This document shows positions 15,087 to 15,303 of a stretch of DNA of 15,303 nucleotides, piece by piece. The DNA lies in assembly GCA_017621115.1 (NCBI GenBank), contig JAGATU010000017.1, positions 1 through 15,303 of the forward strand, read 5' to 3'. The notes under the pieces were generated by a model. The model saw nothing but the letters and a program-made list of their open reading frames with translations. It did no database searches and was not told the origin of the DNA. Within the stretch, counting starts at the first letter, position 1. Every line of letters starts with the position of its first letter. Source of the stretch: Lachnospiraceae bacterium (GTDB taxonomy: Bacteria > Bacillota_A > Clostridia > Lachnospirales > Lachnospiraceae). The translations under genes were made by a program, and so were the position numbers.

Positions 15087-15303
15087 CTATCGAATATCAA
15101 CATCTACTCTCTTATTGTCGTTTAATGAAGCTGCTTTTACAACAGAACGGATTGCTTTTGCGATTCTGCCCTGTTTACCGATTACTTTACCCATATCGGA
15201 AGCGGCAACATGAAGTTCTACTGTGACATTCTTGCCTTCGCTTTTTTCCGTAACAACAACTTCGTCCGGATTGTCAACAAGTGCTTTTGCAATCACTTCA
15301 ACT
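15087..15303 (-). CDS. khpA: KH-domain RNA-binding protein KhpA, N-terminus cut by window edge
   Basis: Small RNA-binding protein (YlqC/KhpA), in other Firmicutes a partner of KhpB (EloR/Jag) that affects cell division and elongation by binding RNA. The open frame runs from the window edge to the stop at 15087, 72 visible residues of about 75-80. The reading continues past the GTG at 15294-15296 with VE before VIAKALVDNPDEV, so that GTG is an internal valine and only a few N-terminal residues are missing. The KH signature is VIGKQGRIAKAIRSVVKAA, with the GxxG loop as GKQG. The position upstream of rimM is the usual one, normally just after rpsP. Confidence 0.95.
   Translation of the reverse strand, partial: VEVIAKALVDNPDEVVVTEKSEGKNVTVELHVAASDMGKVIGKQGRIAKAIRSVVKAASLNDNKRVDVDIR

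Noticed and set aside
1..15303. Open frames on the plus strand (60-124 codons) and shorter frames inside other genes
   Set aside because: They all lie opposite or within clearly identified minus-strand genes, have no family resemblance and generally lack ribosome binding sites.
1..15303. CRISPR arrays, tRNA or rRNA genes, phage or defence genes
   Set aside because: No regularly spaced repeats, cloverleaf-like stretches or genes of such systems were seen; spacers between genes are nearly all under 120 bases.

Overview
The window looks like a chromosomal housekeeping region of a low-GC, Gram-positive Clostridia bacterium, most likely a member of the Lachnospiraceae. This rests on the gene order khpA-rimM-trmD-rplS-lepB-rbgA-lepB-rnhB, which resembles the Bacillus subtilis ylq region, on short single-span Gram-positive signal peptidases, on strong GGAGG-type ribosome binding sites and on AT-rich spacers. 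I cannot name the species. Every gene I can support lies on the minus strand, so transcription runs from high to low coordinates. Both ends cut a gene: khpA on the right and gpsA on the left.

Right part (about 15303 to 13318): khpA (partial), an intrinsic terminator or attenuator, then rimM-trmD-rplS, closed by a clear intrinsic terminator. These genes mature the ribosome and modify tRNA. Next block (about 13296 to 7260): an extended -10 promoter, then lepB-rbgA-lepB-rnhB, a FliK-like protein, an FlhB-tail-like protein, yraN and pgeF, all tightly packed. It mixes protein secretion, 50S assembly, RNA/DNA maintenance and peptidoglycan editing.

Middle block (about 7252 to 4122): an OmpR-type response regulator and a large multi-span histidine kinase. 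A tandem pair of palindromic repeats in front of the regulator is a likely operator. Left block (about 4019 to 1): a PDZ/DUF512 iron-sulfur protein, der, plsY and gpsA. GpsA makes sn-glycerol-3-phosphate and PlsY acylates it, so the last two genes form the entry to phospholipid synthesis; Der works in 50S assembly.

The most unusual object is a palindromic element of about 112-118 bp between the kinase and the DUF512 gene. It has 22-bp perfect terminal inverted repeats, an internal GC-rich hairpin with T-runs on both sides, and TA dinucleotides at its ends. It looks like a small non-autonomous transposon (MITE) that landed in the kinase stop codon, supplies the new stop, may act as a bidirectional terminator, and contributes the -35 box of the DUF512 gene. 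The second point of interest is the FliK-like/FlhB-tail-like pair, which sits among housekeeping genes without any flagellar exporter in view. Otherwise the region is ordinary conserved core genome.
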